Source: an uncultured Fretibacterium sp. (lineage in GTDB: Bacteria > Synergistota > Synergistia > Synergistales > Aminobacteriaceae). From it: 25,041 nucleotides of DNA. Location: contig CALAUZ010000255.1 of the NCBI GenBank assembly GCA_937892105.1, positions 1 to 25,041 of the forward strand, given 5' to 3'. Below the pieces are notes generated by a model. That model was given only the letters and a program-made list of their open reading frames with translations, did no database searches and was not told the DNA's origin. This document shows, in pieces, positions 16,708-24,693 of this stretch; the stretch's first letter is position 1; the number at the start of each line of letters is the position of its first letter. The translations under genes were made by a program, and so were the position numbers.

Positions 16708-17742
16708 TTAGGCTTGGGCTACCATCTCTCCATACTCTTCCTTTTCTAGACGAATAAATTCTTTCACCTCTTCCGTCGTGGGCAAATCATCAGAGCAATT
16801 ATTACTGCGCACCATCATTGACGCTTCCGCTGAGCCAAATTCTAGACACTCTATCATCGGCCAGCCCTCAAATAATCCGAATAAAAACGCTGAACTATAT
16901 CCGTCTCCTCCTCCAAATCCTTTACGCGCCTTCACGGGAAATGGCTTCACTGAGAACTTTTGTCCGTCGGAGGTGTATGCTGTTGAACCTTCCATACCAT
17001 GCTTTATGACTAATATCTTCGCTCCCTGCTTAAACCAATACTCGGAACTTTCCGCATCTGTCATTCCGCTCTTGATTAGTCGCTCGGTAAGGTCAAATTC
17101 CTCCCTTGAGCCTAATATTACGTCCGCTTCTTTCGCCACAGTAGAATAATATATTGATATTTCATCAACATTCTTCCAATTATATGCACGATAATCTATG
17201 TCAAAAATTATCCGCGTTCCATTCTTCTTCGCTAACATTACGGCTTTGAGCGCAGCTTCTCGCGAAGGACTTTCCGCTAAAGATGTTCCGGAAATTAATA
17301 ACGCCTTCGCTTCCTTGATGTAGTCTTCGTCAATGTCTTCAACACTGAGTTGGAGGTCGGCTGCCATGTTACGATACATCAGAATATGGCTTTCTCTTGA
17401 TGACAGCAATTCTGTGAATGTTAGACCAAGCTTTTCTCCATGTTTAGCTCGCGTAATGTGGGAAGTATCAATACCCTTCTCCTTAAAGTAATCTATAACG
17501 TAATCACCAAACTGATCATCTGACACGCTAGCAAAAAATCCGGCCTTCATTCCATGCTTCGTTACTCCGCACGCAGTATTCGCGGGTGATCCTCCTACAA
17601 ACTTTTCAAAATAGTGCACTTCCTTTAACGGCTTAAACTCTTCTTGCACTATATCTGTATAGGCTGGATTGAAATCAATCGCTATTCGGCCAAGAAATAC
17701 CAAATCATACTTTCTGTTCCCTTCAAACTCTAAATATCGCAA
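16708..17742 (-). CDS. iolC: 5-Dehydro-2-deoxygluconokinase
   Basis: It phosphorylates 2-deoxy-5-keto-gluconate with ATP, giving the substrate of the IolJ aldolase, which is not on this plasmid. A PfkB/ribokinase-family kinase of 344 residues from TTG 17742. This start has AAGGAGG 8 bases upstream and gives RYLEFEGNRKYDLVFLGRIAIDFNP, matching the usual IolC start; longer in-frame starts at 17772 and 17790 lack support. FVGGSPANTA near residues 50-59 is the sugar-binding motif. The C-terminal anion-hole motif reads GGGD (usually GAGD), keeping the catalytic Asp280. Transcription is probably from its own promoter; it is the only iol gene of the block placed upstream of the transporter. Confidence 0.9.
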   Translation of the reverse strand: MRYLEFEGNRKYDLVFLGRIAIDFNPAYTDIVQEEFKPLKEVHYFEKFVGGSPANTACGVTKHGMKAGFFASVSDDQFGDYVIDYFKEKGIDTSHITRAKHGEKLGLTFTELLSSRESHILMYRNMAADLQLSVEDIDEDYIKEAKALLISGTSLAESPSREAALKAVMLAKKNGTRIIFDIDYRAYNWKNVDEISIYYSTVAKEADVILGSREEFDLTERLIKSGMTDAESSEYWFKQGAKILVIKHGMEGSTAYTSDGQKFSVKPFPVKARKGFGGGDGYSSAFLFGLFEGWPMIECLEFGSAEASMMVRSNNCSDDLPTTEEVKEFIRLEKEEYGEMVAQA

Positions 17743-17770
17743 TACTGTTCCCTCCTTAACATTCAAATTC

Positions 17771-17776
17771 ATTATA
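17771..17776 (-). promoter_or_regulatory. -10 box of the iolC promoter
   Basis: A perfect TATAAT on the minus strand 28 bases before the TTG start. No good -35 was found at normal spacing (TTACAA is the nearest candidate). The leader would be about 20 nt, just enough for the ribosome site. Confidence 0.5.
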
Positions 17777-17799
17777 CTAAATGGTCTCAAGATTTGTAA

Positions 17800-17964
17800 T
17801 CAGGTTCACTTAATTTAGAAAGTTTCGCTTTGGTGCTTATGGATGGAATTTTCTTGACATACTCCACATGCCATATTGCATAGCACGCGCTAGCTTAGGC
17901 AGGCGATTATAGCATCATAAACGCTGCTAGATTGCCATAGTCTTACTGCGTCTACGCTAAGAGC
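17800..17964. other. Noncoding stretch between iolC and the tnpB remnant
   Basis: It holds the 3' flank of the tnpB remnant (probably the old right end of the element) and the region upstream of iolC. TTGACA at 17854-17859 on the plus strand has no well-placed -10. No gene is seen. Confidence 0.5.
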
Positions 17965-18654
17965 TTATGCCACAGCTCGATGGATATTTATTGCCGCATT
18001 CTCGTCTCTATCATGGTGGGTTCCGCATGATGGGCAATCACACTCTCGGACTTTCTAGTCCTTCACAGCAGGATTTTTGTACCTGCATACGTGGCTCAAC
18101 TGGCTTGAAGAATAGTATTGCGGGATTAATACTATCTGCGTTCCGAACTTTAGAGCCTCGTATTCCAGTATCTTCACAAACTCTGAGAACACTAGACTAT
18201 GCACTGTTCTGCCACAACGCATCGCCATTACCTTCATGTTCAGCGTCTACGGGAAGATACTTGCATACTCTTCACATAGCTTGCGCGCTATCTTGAAGTG
18301 GAAATCTTTACGCTGGGTCTCCATTCGCCTATACGCTCGCGCTAACTCTTTGCGGTATCGCTTCAGGTTGTGTGAACCTCTCTGTTTGCGGGATAGTTTG
18401 CGGCACTTTGTTCGGATTGTCTTGATGTTCTGCATGAAGAAGTTCGGTGAGACTATATCGTGTCCATCACTGCCGATGAGAAATTTCTTCAGCCCAAAGT
18501 CTAAAACGACACTGTTACCTGTTCGTGCTTCGACTGGCTCGACCTGAACATCACACACTATATAGACATATATATCTCCGACTGCATCTCGCTTCACTGT
18601 TACTGTCTTCACTCTGCCCTCTATCTCCAAGCTCTGAAAATATACGTACCACAA
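17965..18654 (-). pseudogene. tnpB: Decayed IS605-type transposon nuclease gene, N-terminus missing
   Basis: Remains of a TnpB (RNA-guided nuclease of IS200/IS605 elements). The first open part (18654-18247) has the RuvC-I-like VVLDFGLKKF and the helical segment with KLSRKQRGSHNLKR. After a frameshift near 18240 the frame runs through EFVKILEYEALKFGTQIVLIP to VCRYKNPAVKD. It then meets a TAG where a Leu is usual. Beyond it come the zinc-finger CDCPSCG and the RuvC-III DRDENAAINI, ending at TAA 17965. One Gly of the first zinc knuckle is Arg. The N-terminal third is absent and replaced at about 18655 by RND pump sequence. The gene cannot make an active protein. No TnpA was seen. Confidence 0.85.
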
Positions 18655-20164
18655 ATTTGGAATGAGCTTCTACAAAAGTTTTCGATGCTCATTCTAAACT
18701 TACTTCTGGTTCTAGCCTTTCGGTCAATAATGATTACGGCGATGTTTATGATCAGTACTACGCTCTCTCTGGTGATGGCTACACAATGAAGGAACTTATG
18801 GACTACGCTGACTTCTTGAAGAAAGAGCTTGTACTCGCACAAGAGGTCGCAAGAGTTAGCATTCTGGAAAAACATAGTGAGACTGTCTACATTGAGTTCT
18901 ACACTTCCAGGCTCCGTTCTCTTGGGCTTACGTTCCGGCATGCTCATAGGCATAATCTTACTCTTGACTGTCGCCGGGACTTTTATGGTCATGAGCCAAG
19001 CAGACATTTTCCTTCAGCAAGTCTCTCTCGACGCTCTCATCATTGCTCTCGGGTCTCTCGTCGATAATGCCATCGTCGTTACTGAGAGAATGTTAGTTGG
19101 CGTTCAGAGAGGAAGCTCCGTTGAACTTCCCGCTTCAGATACCGTTAGCACCTCCATATGGTCAATGCTAGGAGGTACTCTATTTGCTATTTTTGCCCTC
19201 GCTCCTATATGGCTTTCTCCTGACAGCACGGACGAATTTTGCCTCAGCCTCCTTCAGGTCGTTGGTATATCAATAATCCTTAGCTGGCTTCTGGCTATTA
19301 CTGCAACTCCAGAAATTGGAAGCATCATGATAAAGTCCTCGCATCAGCTAGAAGACCCTTACGATAAATTTCTGTTCAGAGCTTACAGGAAATTCCTTGA
19401 AACATGCCTTCATTTCAGATTCGTTACCGTCATAGTTGTACTTGGCCTGTTCCTGTTCTCTATCTTTGTCATCATGAATAATGTCTCAAGTTTTGTCGGA
19501 CGCGGTAGCCTTCGTTTCATGCTCACTCATTCACAGCCGGACTCAAACAACGCTTTCTCTGAGCTGCTAGTAGAGGTAAGGGATAACGGAGACACTCAAG
19601 CTATACTCCATGAGACTCAGAGAATTATTGATAAGGAAATGCCAGGCGTTTAGGGCATCTGTAAACTAATTCGCTAAAGGAAGCAGTACGGCTCCGGTTA
19701 TTTAGGCTCGCTTTTACGGCGATGACACCGCTGTGCTTAGAGATTTGGCTCGTCAGACAAGAACAATAATGCAATATGACCCTATACATAACTGCGTCCG
19801 TGTCGACTGGAGAGAACATGTTATGGTCTTCCGGCCAAGTATACGAAAAGACAAAATGCAGAGCTTAGGACTTACTCAGCCTCAGATTAACAACGCCATT
19901 CAGGCTACAACTTCGGGATACACTATCGGCACTTTCCGTGATGGTGATCGTTCATTTCCCATCCTGCTTAACCTCATACAGGAAGAACGTTACAGAATTG
20001 AGAACATTACTTCTTACCCCATATGGTCATCTGCTTCAGGAGCGTCTGTTCCTCTTGGCACTGTCATATCTGGTCTGGATGTCTACTTTGAGGGCAACAT
20101 TCTACTCCGACGAAACCGGAGACAGGTAATCTCTGTCGCTAGTGATGTAACTTTATGCAGTGCA
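18655..20164 (+). pseudogene. Decayed RND efflux pump inner-membrane gene (AcrB family)
   Basis: AcrB-like pieces follow one another in the right order but in different frames. First comes WNELLQK, then a frameshift near 18675-18680 and VFDAHSKL...NNDYGDVYDQYYALSGDGYTMKELMDYADFLKKEL. Near 18905 roughly 150 codons are missing. The chain resumes with LLGLRSGMLIGIILLLTVAGTF, SLDALIIALGSLVDNAIVV and LAPIWLSPDSTDEFC. A further loss of about 45 codons precedes SSFVGRGSLRFML. After PGV (about 19650) there is a frameshift and a TAG in the position of a usual Glu (APVI-stop-ARFYGDD). The last part runs to about 20160, where copy 2 of the duplicated element cuts it off. An intact protein would have about 1,000 residues, so this is a relic. 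The RND type points to a diderm host. Confidence 0.88.
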
Positions 20165-20577
20165 CCGTTACAGAAGACTTATAAAAAGTTGTGAACTTTC
20201 ATGCTCCCTTCCCCATTCATCGCGTCCGTCATCGCTGATGGTTCTTGCTACTAACGTTTAGTGTAACGCTCCGGTCGTGAAACATGCCGTAAGGCAAGGC
20301 TTTGCTACGTAGTGCGCGTAGCTTTTCACGACTAACGTATCGGTACATAACTTTCTACGCATCGATAAGGTTGGATATTTTACGGACAGAACCCCAGTAC
20401 AGCTTGGTTATGTCTGCGACGTGCTGCGCGACCGCTTCTAAATTTTCTCTCCCCAACCAGCTAATATTCAGTTCTCAATGAAACACCAATTATGGCACAT
20501 TCTCTATCACTTGTTAGCCAGAAATTCTTTAGTCTTTCTGTAACGGTACACCTCCTTTCTCGTTTATAAAATTGATA
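20160..20577 (-). repeat. Duplicated element, copy 2, inside the RND relic
   Basis: Near-perfect inverted ends: GTGCACCGTTACAGAAGACT at 20160-20179 against AGTCTTTCTGTAACGGTACAC at 20531-20551, about 390 bp apart. The minus strand is similar along its length to 5000-5291, with a perfect 27-base match at 20298-20324. Similarity runs about 25 bases beyond the right inverted end (to 20577), but on the RND side it stops at the inverted end. Reading frames of up to a few dozen codons exist on the minus strand (for example one containing EAVAQHVADITKLYWGSVRKISNLI) but are broken by stops and not recognised. It interrupts the RND gene, so it arrived as an insertion. Confidence 0.65.
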
Positions 20578-21005
20578 AAGTGTTTATGGCTATTTTAAGC
20601 ACTATACTTACTATGATTTCTATTTCAGTAGCTACAGCTATTGCCTATAACGTGAAATGTTAGGAGGATAACTAGCAGTAATCCCACGCCTAAAGGCAGG
20701 GACTTTCGGGGAAGTTTGGCTGTTACACCCTTATTCGACGGGACTGGTTTACTCAGCCTCTATCCTGTAGAACGCTTAGGTTCACACGTTTACTTCGTTT
20801 TGCACAGTGCGTACAATCGTTTTTGAAACAGAACGGCTAAATGCAATACCTTAAGTCGCTTAAGATTTTGTAGACAGAACGATTTGTCAATCCAAACTCC
20901 AAACCTTAACTCATTAAAGGAATGGAGAATTTATAGCAAAAAGAAAGGAGATTACACGCTTCCTAACACATAGCTAAAGCTAGGGGTATCCGCGCAGTAT
21001 TTGTT
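20578..21005. other. Noncoding region with IS605-like hairpins
   Basis: No gene was recognised. CCCACGCCTAAAGGCAGGGA at 20683-20702 (stem GCC/GGC) resembles the right-end structures of IS605-type elements, and a related string is at about 2037-2052. A hairpin block at 20966-20987 is nearly the same as 2317-2338. CTTAAG is repeated around TCG at 20850-20864, followed by ATTTTG. AGAAAGGAG at 20942-20950 lies 55 bases ahead of the membrane-fusion relic. This is probably more transposon debris. Confidence 0.5.
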
Positions 21006-22171
21006 ATGAAAAAGTTCTTTAACGTAATCATTTAGTCTGTGTAGTTGTGGGTGCTTATTACGGCCTTGAATTTTTCCATAAGCAGAAAATTGATGTGCAT
21101 AAGCATAAAATAGTACGTCACATTAAGACTATAACATTAACTAGCACTGCTAAAGGCTGTATCTGGTACTGCTATGGCATATTACAGGGAAGCAAAAGAG
21201 TAAACCTTTCCTTCAGAGTGTCCGGGCCGTTAAAGAATATTCTTGTGGAAAAGGGGGCTTCGGCGAAAAAAGATAAGTTACTCGCAACTCTCGATACTAG
21301 GGACTTCCAGACACAGCTCAAACAAGCTCAAAGTAATCAAGCTCAAACTCAGGCTCAATATGATAATGCTAAAACAAACTTCAGACGCTATGAGAACCTC
21401 TATAAGCAAAAGGTCATTCCTAAAGCTACATACGATACACAAAAAACTAAGGTCGAAGTAACTCGTTCTGCTCTGAAGGCCGCCATTGCTCAGACAGCAG
21501 CTATAAATACGCTCTAAAGGATACAGAATTACGCGCTCCGTTTGCTAGGGTCATCGCTGATAGGATGGTTGAGAATTTCCAGGACGTTACAGCTAAACAA
21601 GTAATCTTCAGTCTTCAGGATTTATCAACTCTTTAGGTAGTCTTTAACGTGCCGGATAATGATGTTATCTTGGGGTCTTCTGTGTCTCGTGATTTGAAGT
21701 CGGTCGCTCTTAAGGCTCGGTTCGATGCACTACCAGATAGAACATTCCCTCTGACACTTAAGGAATTTACTGTGCAGGCTGATAGTAACACTAATACTTT
21801 CCCAATTACTGCGACTATGTCTCAGCAGAAGGATGTTACTCTTTTGCCTGGTATGGCGGTAACTGTAGAACTGGAACTTTAGGACAATACAGAGAAGCTA
21901 GAAGAAACGTCATTCATAATTCCTGCTACTGCATTAATTAATACATGAGCCTGCGAGCTACGGACAATCAATAAATTACGTGTGGCGGGTCGAGAATAAT
22001 CAGGTACACAGAGTCACTGTTAATGTTGAGTTCCCCAGAAATAACGGCCAGATTGACGTTCATAGTGAGCTACTTCGTGCAGGAGATTGTATCGTCGTTG
22101 CTAATGTAATAGTTGTGCCCATATACAAGCTAGTAGAAATTTTACGCCTCTTTATGCCGGGCATATTTTAA
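21006..22171 (+). pseudogene. Decayed RND membrane-fusion protein gene (AcrA family)
   Basis: The periplasmic adaptor of an RND pump, now broken. It begins MKKFFNVII at 21006, with stops straight after and a shift into VVGAYYGLEFF. Next come RVSGPLKNILVEKGASAKKDKLLATLDTRDF (lipoyl-like half) and a coiled-coil rich in Gln and Ala (residues QAQSNQAQTQAQYDNAKTNF). A frameshift near 21510 leads to ALKDTELRAPFARVIADRMVENFQDV (second lipoyl half). STL-TAG-VVFNVPDNDV has a stop where Glu is usual. A further stop follows at the end of VTVELEL, and a shift precedes YVWRVENNQVHRVTVNVE. Normal adaptors are about 350-400 residues, so most of the length is still there. In working operons this gene usually precedes the pump gene; here the pump relic lies upstream. 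Confidence 0.85.
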
Positions 22172-22195
22172 TCTGCAATATTCAAGTACGTTGCA

Positions 22196-22227
22196 AAAAA
22201 TAAACAAGTTTTACCAAAAATAAACAA
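22196..22227. repeat. Direct repeat ahead of the flavin oxidoreductase gene
   Basis: AAAAATAAACAA occurs at 22196-22207 and again at 22216-22227, 20 bases apart (two helical turns). It could be an operator. A TATAAC at 22251-22256 downstream is a possible -10 box. Confidence 0.4.
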
Positions 22228-22376
22228 CTTTTTCTTGCTTAATACTTCACTATAACATGCTTAAAGGGGGCAAAGTACCTCATATTGCGTATTATGTTAC
22301 GCTGCTTTTACATCTATAGTTACAATATTCACAATATATTCACAACACAATTAATCTCATTTAAGGGGGGACTTCC

Positions 22377-24311
22377 ATGTTCGATCATGTCTTCAGTCCT
22401 ATCACTATCAAGGGCAAGACTATTAAGAATCGTTTTACCGTCCCAGCTATGGTCTGTAACTTCTGTAACAAAAACGGCACCGCTACTGAACGTTACATCG
22501 CTTACCATGAGACTAAAGCTAAAGGCGGTTGGGGGCTCATCATTACGTAAGACTATAACGTTGCTCCTGAAGGGCACGGCTTCAGTTGTACTGCTGGCCT
22601 CTGGAATGATGGGCAAATAGAAAGCCATTCGGAACTGCCCAAACGTGTACACAAATACGGCGCAACAATACTGGCTCAGATTTACCACTGCGGAAGACAG
22701 ACACACAAGAGTGCTATTCCGGAAGGGTGTCATACTCGCTCTTCTAGTGCTATTCCTTGCCCGTTCGGAGACGAAATTCCGATACCGTTCACTACCGAAG
22801 AAGTCAAGGATATGGTCAAGAAGTATGGGGATGCTGCTTTGCGTGCTAAGAAATGCGGCTTTGACGGCGTAGAAATTCATGGGGCTCACGGCTACTTGAT
22901 TACTCAGTTCTTCTCGCCATACTCTAACAAACGCCTCGACGAATACGGCGGCAATTTCTGGAATCGTACTCGTTTTGCAAGAGAAATCATTTTTGATATA
23001 CGACAAAAATGCGGTGATGATTTCATTATTGATATGCGCGTTTCCGCTGACGAGTTCGTTGAAGGCGGACTGACTATCGAGGACAGCAAAGCTATCGCCA
23101 TCATGATGGAGAATTGCGACCTGGATATGATTCACGTCTCGGTAGGCAACTACTTATCCGTTGACCTCAATATCGCGTCAAGTTACAGTGCTCACGGCTG
23201 GTTCTCGGATTGGGCCAAGCAAGTCAAAGATGTCGTGAAAATCCCTGTCGTTACTGTTTCCCGTATTAATGACCCCTTCCTTGCTGATGAAATTCTCGCT
23301 TCCGGTAAGGCTGACTTCGTCGCAATGGGAAGAGCTTCTCTCTGCGCCCCGGGGATGCCAAACAAAGCTAAAGAAGGTCGTTTCGAGGATATTCGACGCT
23401 GCATTGGCTGCGATGATGGCTGCGAAGGTGTACTCTTCACGGATAGCCCGTTTACCTGTGTCCTTAACCCGGAACTTGGCCACGAGTACGAGGGCGATAT
23501 TCCTGTCAGCCCTAACCCAAAGAAAGTCGCTATCGCTGGTGCTGGTCCAGCTGGACTCTATGCTGCTATTGCTGCTGCTCGCGCTGGACATAAAGTTACG
23601 GTCTTTGAGAAGAGCGACCATAACGGCGGCAATTTCTACACGGCCGCTATCCCTCCTACGAAGGGTGAGATTACAGACTTCCTCGTTTGGCAAAGGGTAC
23701 AGTGTGAGAAGTTAGGCGTTGAGATCCGCTATAACACTCCGGCAACGGCAGAACTCATTAAGGCTGGCAATTTCGACAAGGTCATTGTTGCTACAGGGTC
23801 TCATCCTGCTGAACCTCCGATACCGGGCAGGAAAGAGTCCCCAATCGTTACGAACGAGCAAGAAGTTCTCGAAGGCCGGATTATGCCAGGAGCTAAATGT
23901 GTGGTGATCGGCGGCGGCCAAGTCGGAGCAGAGACAGCTCATTTCTTTGCTCAGCTTCTGAGAAAAGTAACTATCCTTGAGATGCTCCCTGAGATTGCTA
24001 AAGACGCTGCACTCGCAGTCAATTGGCACCTGAAAAAGTGTCTCGAGGAACGAAAAGTTGATGTCCATACTAGCGTTAAAGTCCTTGAGATCAAGAATGA
24101 TGGCGTGCTGTATGAGACTCCGGAAGGTGTTCAGGTCTTTGCACCGGCAGATACGGTCGTCGTTGCAACTGGCTATCGCTCTAATGAGGAGCTGAAGGCT
24201 GAACTCGATAACGCTGGCATTGAGTATGTCGCTATAGGTGATGCCGTTCGTGCGCGTAAGGTGTCTCATGCTACTCGTGAAGGCTATGATGCTGGCAATA
24301 ATATTGCTTAG
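22377..24311 (+). pseudogene. Fe-S flavin enoate reductase / NADH:flavin oxidoreductase with in-frame stop
   Basis: It encodes an Old-Yellow-Enzyme family reductase of the long, Fe-S type (2-enoate reductase, 2,4-dienoyl-CoA reductase). ATG 22377 follows AAGGGGGG. The 644-codon frame is complete except for TAA at codon 58 (22548-22550), in the place of the usual Glu of ITEDY. Before it is the FMN-domain start FSPITIKGKTIKNRF. After it are AQIYHCGRQTH, EIHGAHGYLITQFFSP, DEYGGNFWNRTRF, then the cysteines of CIGCDDGC...CVLNP (4Fe-4S), GAGPAGLYAAIAAARAGHKV (FAD) and VVIGGGQVGAETAHFFAQ (NAD). Its real substrate is unknown. A single point change (GAA to TAA) or a read error would explain it. Downstream ATGs could only give a shorter, probably inactive protein. 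Confidence 0.85.
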
Positions 24312-24342
24312 GAGGCTTAAAAATATTGCTTAGGAGGCTTAA
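24300..24342 (+). repeat. Tandem duplication of a 21-base block with ribosome site
   Basis: A 21-base block with TTAGGAGGCTTAA is present at 24300-24320 and again at 24322-24342, so there are two copies of the AGGAGG site. The first contains the stop codon of the oxidoreductase gene. The second lies 7 bases before the next ATG. The duplication moved the next gene 22 bp away but left it a working site. Confidence 0.85.
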
Positions 24343-24344
24343 TT

Positions 24345-24596
24345 ATGATTACTATCATTGCCTCATTTCATGTTAAGCAGGAATGTGTTGATGCGTCCCG
24401 CCAAGAGGAAGGTAATAGCAGTTATCACCTTTACACGGGAAAGATTGACGGGACAAAATTTTTCTTCGTCGAGAACTGGAAGGACGAAAAGGCTATTGAA
24501 CTGCATAATGTTTCCGCTCTCTTCCAGAAGTTTGCAGGAGCTTTCCAGCCTTTAGTAGCTGGGAATCCTGTCATTGAGCAAACGCTAGAAATCTAG
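24345..24596 (+). CDS. Small antibiotic-biosynthesis-monooxygenase-fold protein, shortened
   Basis: An 83-residue protein of the ABM/YgiN family (dimeric alpha-beta barrel): MITIIASFHVKQECVDA at the start, then SRQEEGNSSYHLYTG, FFFVENWKDEKAIELHN and FQKFAGAFQPLV at the end. Members are usually about 95 residues. The helix between VDA and SRQEEGN, normally about a dozen residues, is missing, probably through an in-frame deletion, so the fold may be damaged. GGAGG is well placed. It is read with the oxidoreductase gene upstream. It could be a quinol monooxygenase-like or detoxifying protein, but no catalytic residue is certain. Confidence 0.7.
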   Translation: MITIIASFHVKQECVDASRQEEGNSSYHLYTGKIDGTKFFFVENWKDEKAIELHNVSALFQKFAGAFQPLVAGNPVIEQTLEI

Positions 24597-24609
24597 AAGA
24601 ATAATCAAG

Positions 24610-24638
24610 GTCGCCGGTCTAACCGGTGGCTTATTTTA
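24610..24638 (+). terminator. Intrinsic terminator after the oxidoreductase operon
   Basis: A 9-bp stem (24610-24618 with 24622-24630, two G-U pairs) with a 3-base loop, followed by TTATTTTA. It ends the plus-strand oxidoreductase genes just before the low-complexity tract. Confidence 0.8.
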
Positions 24639-24693
24639 TCTACACCTGTACAAATGCGAAGTCTTCAACATAGGCTAGTAACAGCACGCCAAC

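Noticed and set aside
20200..20546. An intact small gene on the minus strand of element copy 2
   Set aside because: The frames are broken by several stops, and copy 1 does not keep the same frame, apart from a short shared KLRALRSKA stretch.
22329..23135. A 268-codon minus-strand frame within the oxidoreductase gene
   Set aside because: It is a shadow of the conserved plus-strand frame, whose motifs run through the whole region.
22377..24311. Stop codon reassignment (TAA/TAG read as Glu)
   Set aside because: Stops stand for Glu in three genes, but intact genes here end normally with TAA or TAG (for example iolA, iolD, iolB), tnpB has TAG for Leu, and the relics also carry frameshifts and deletions.
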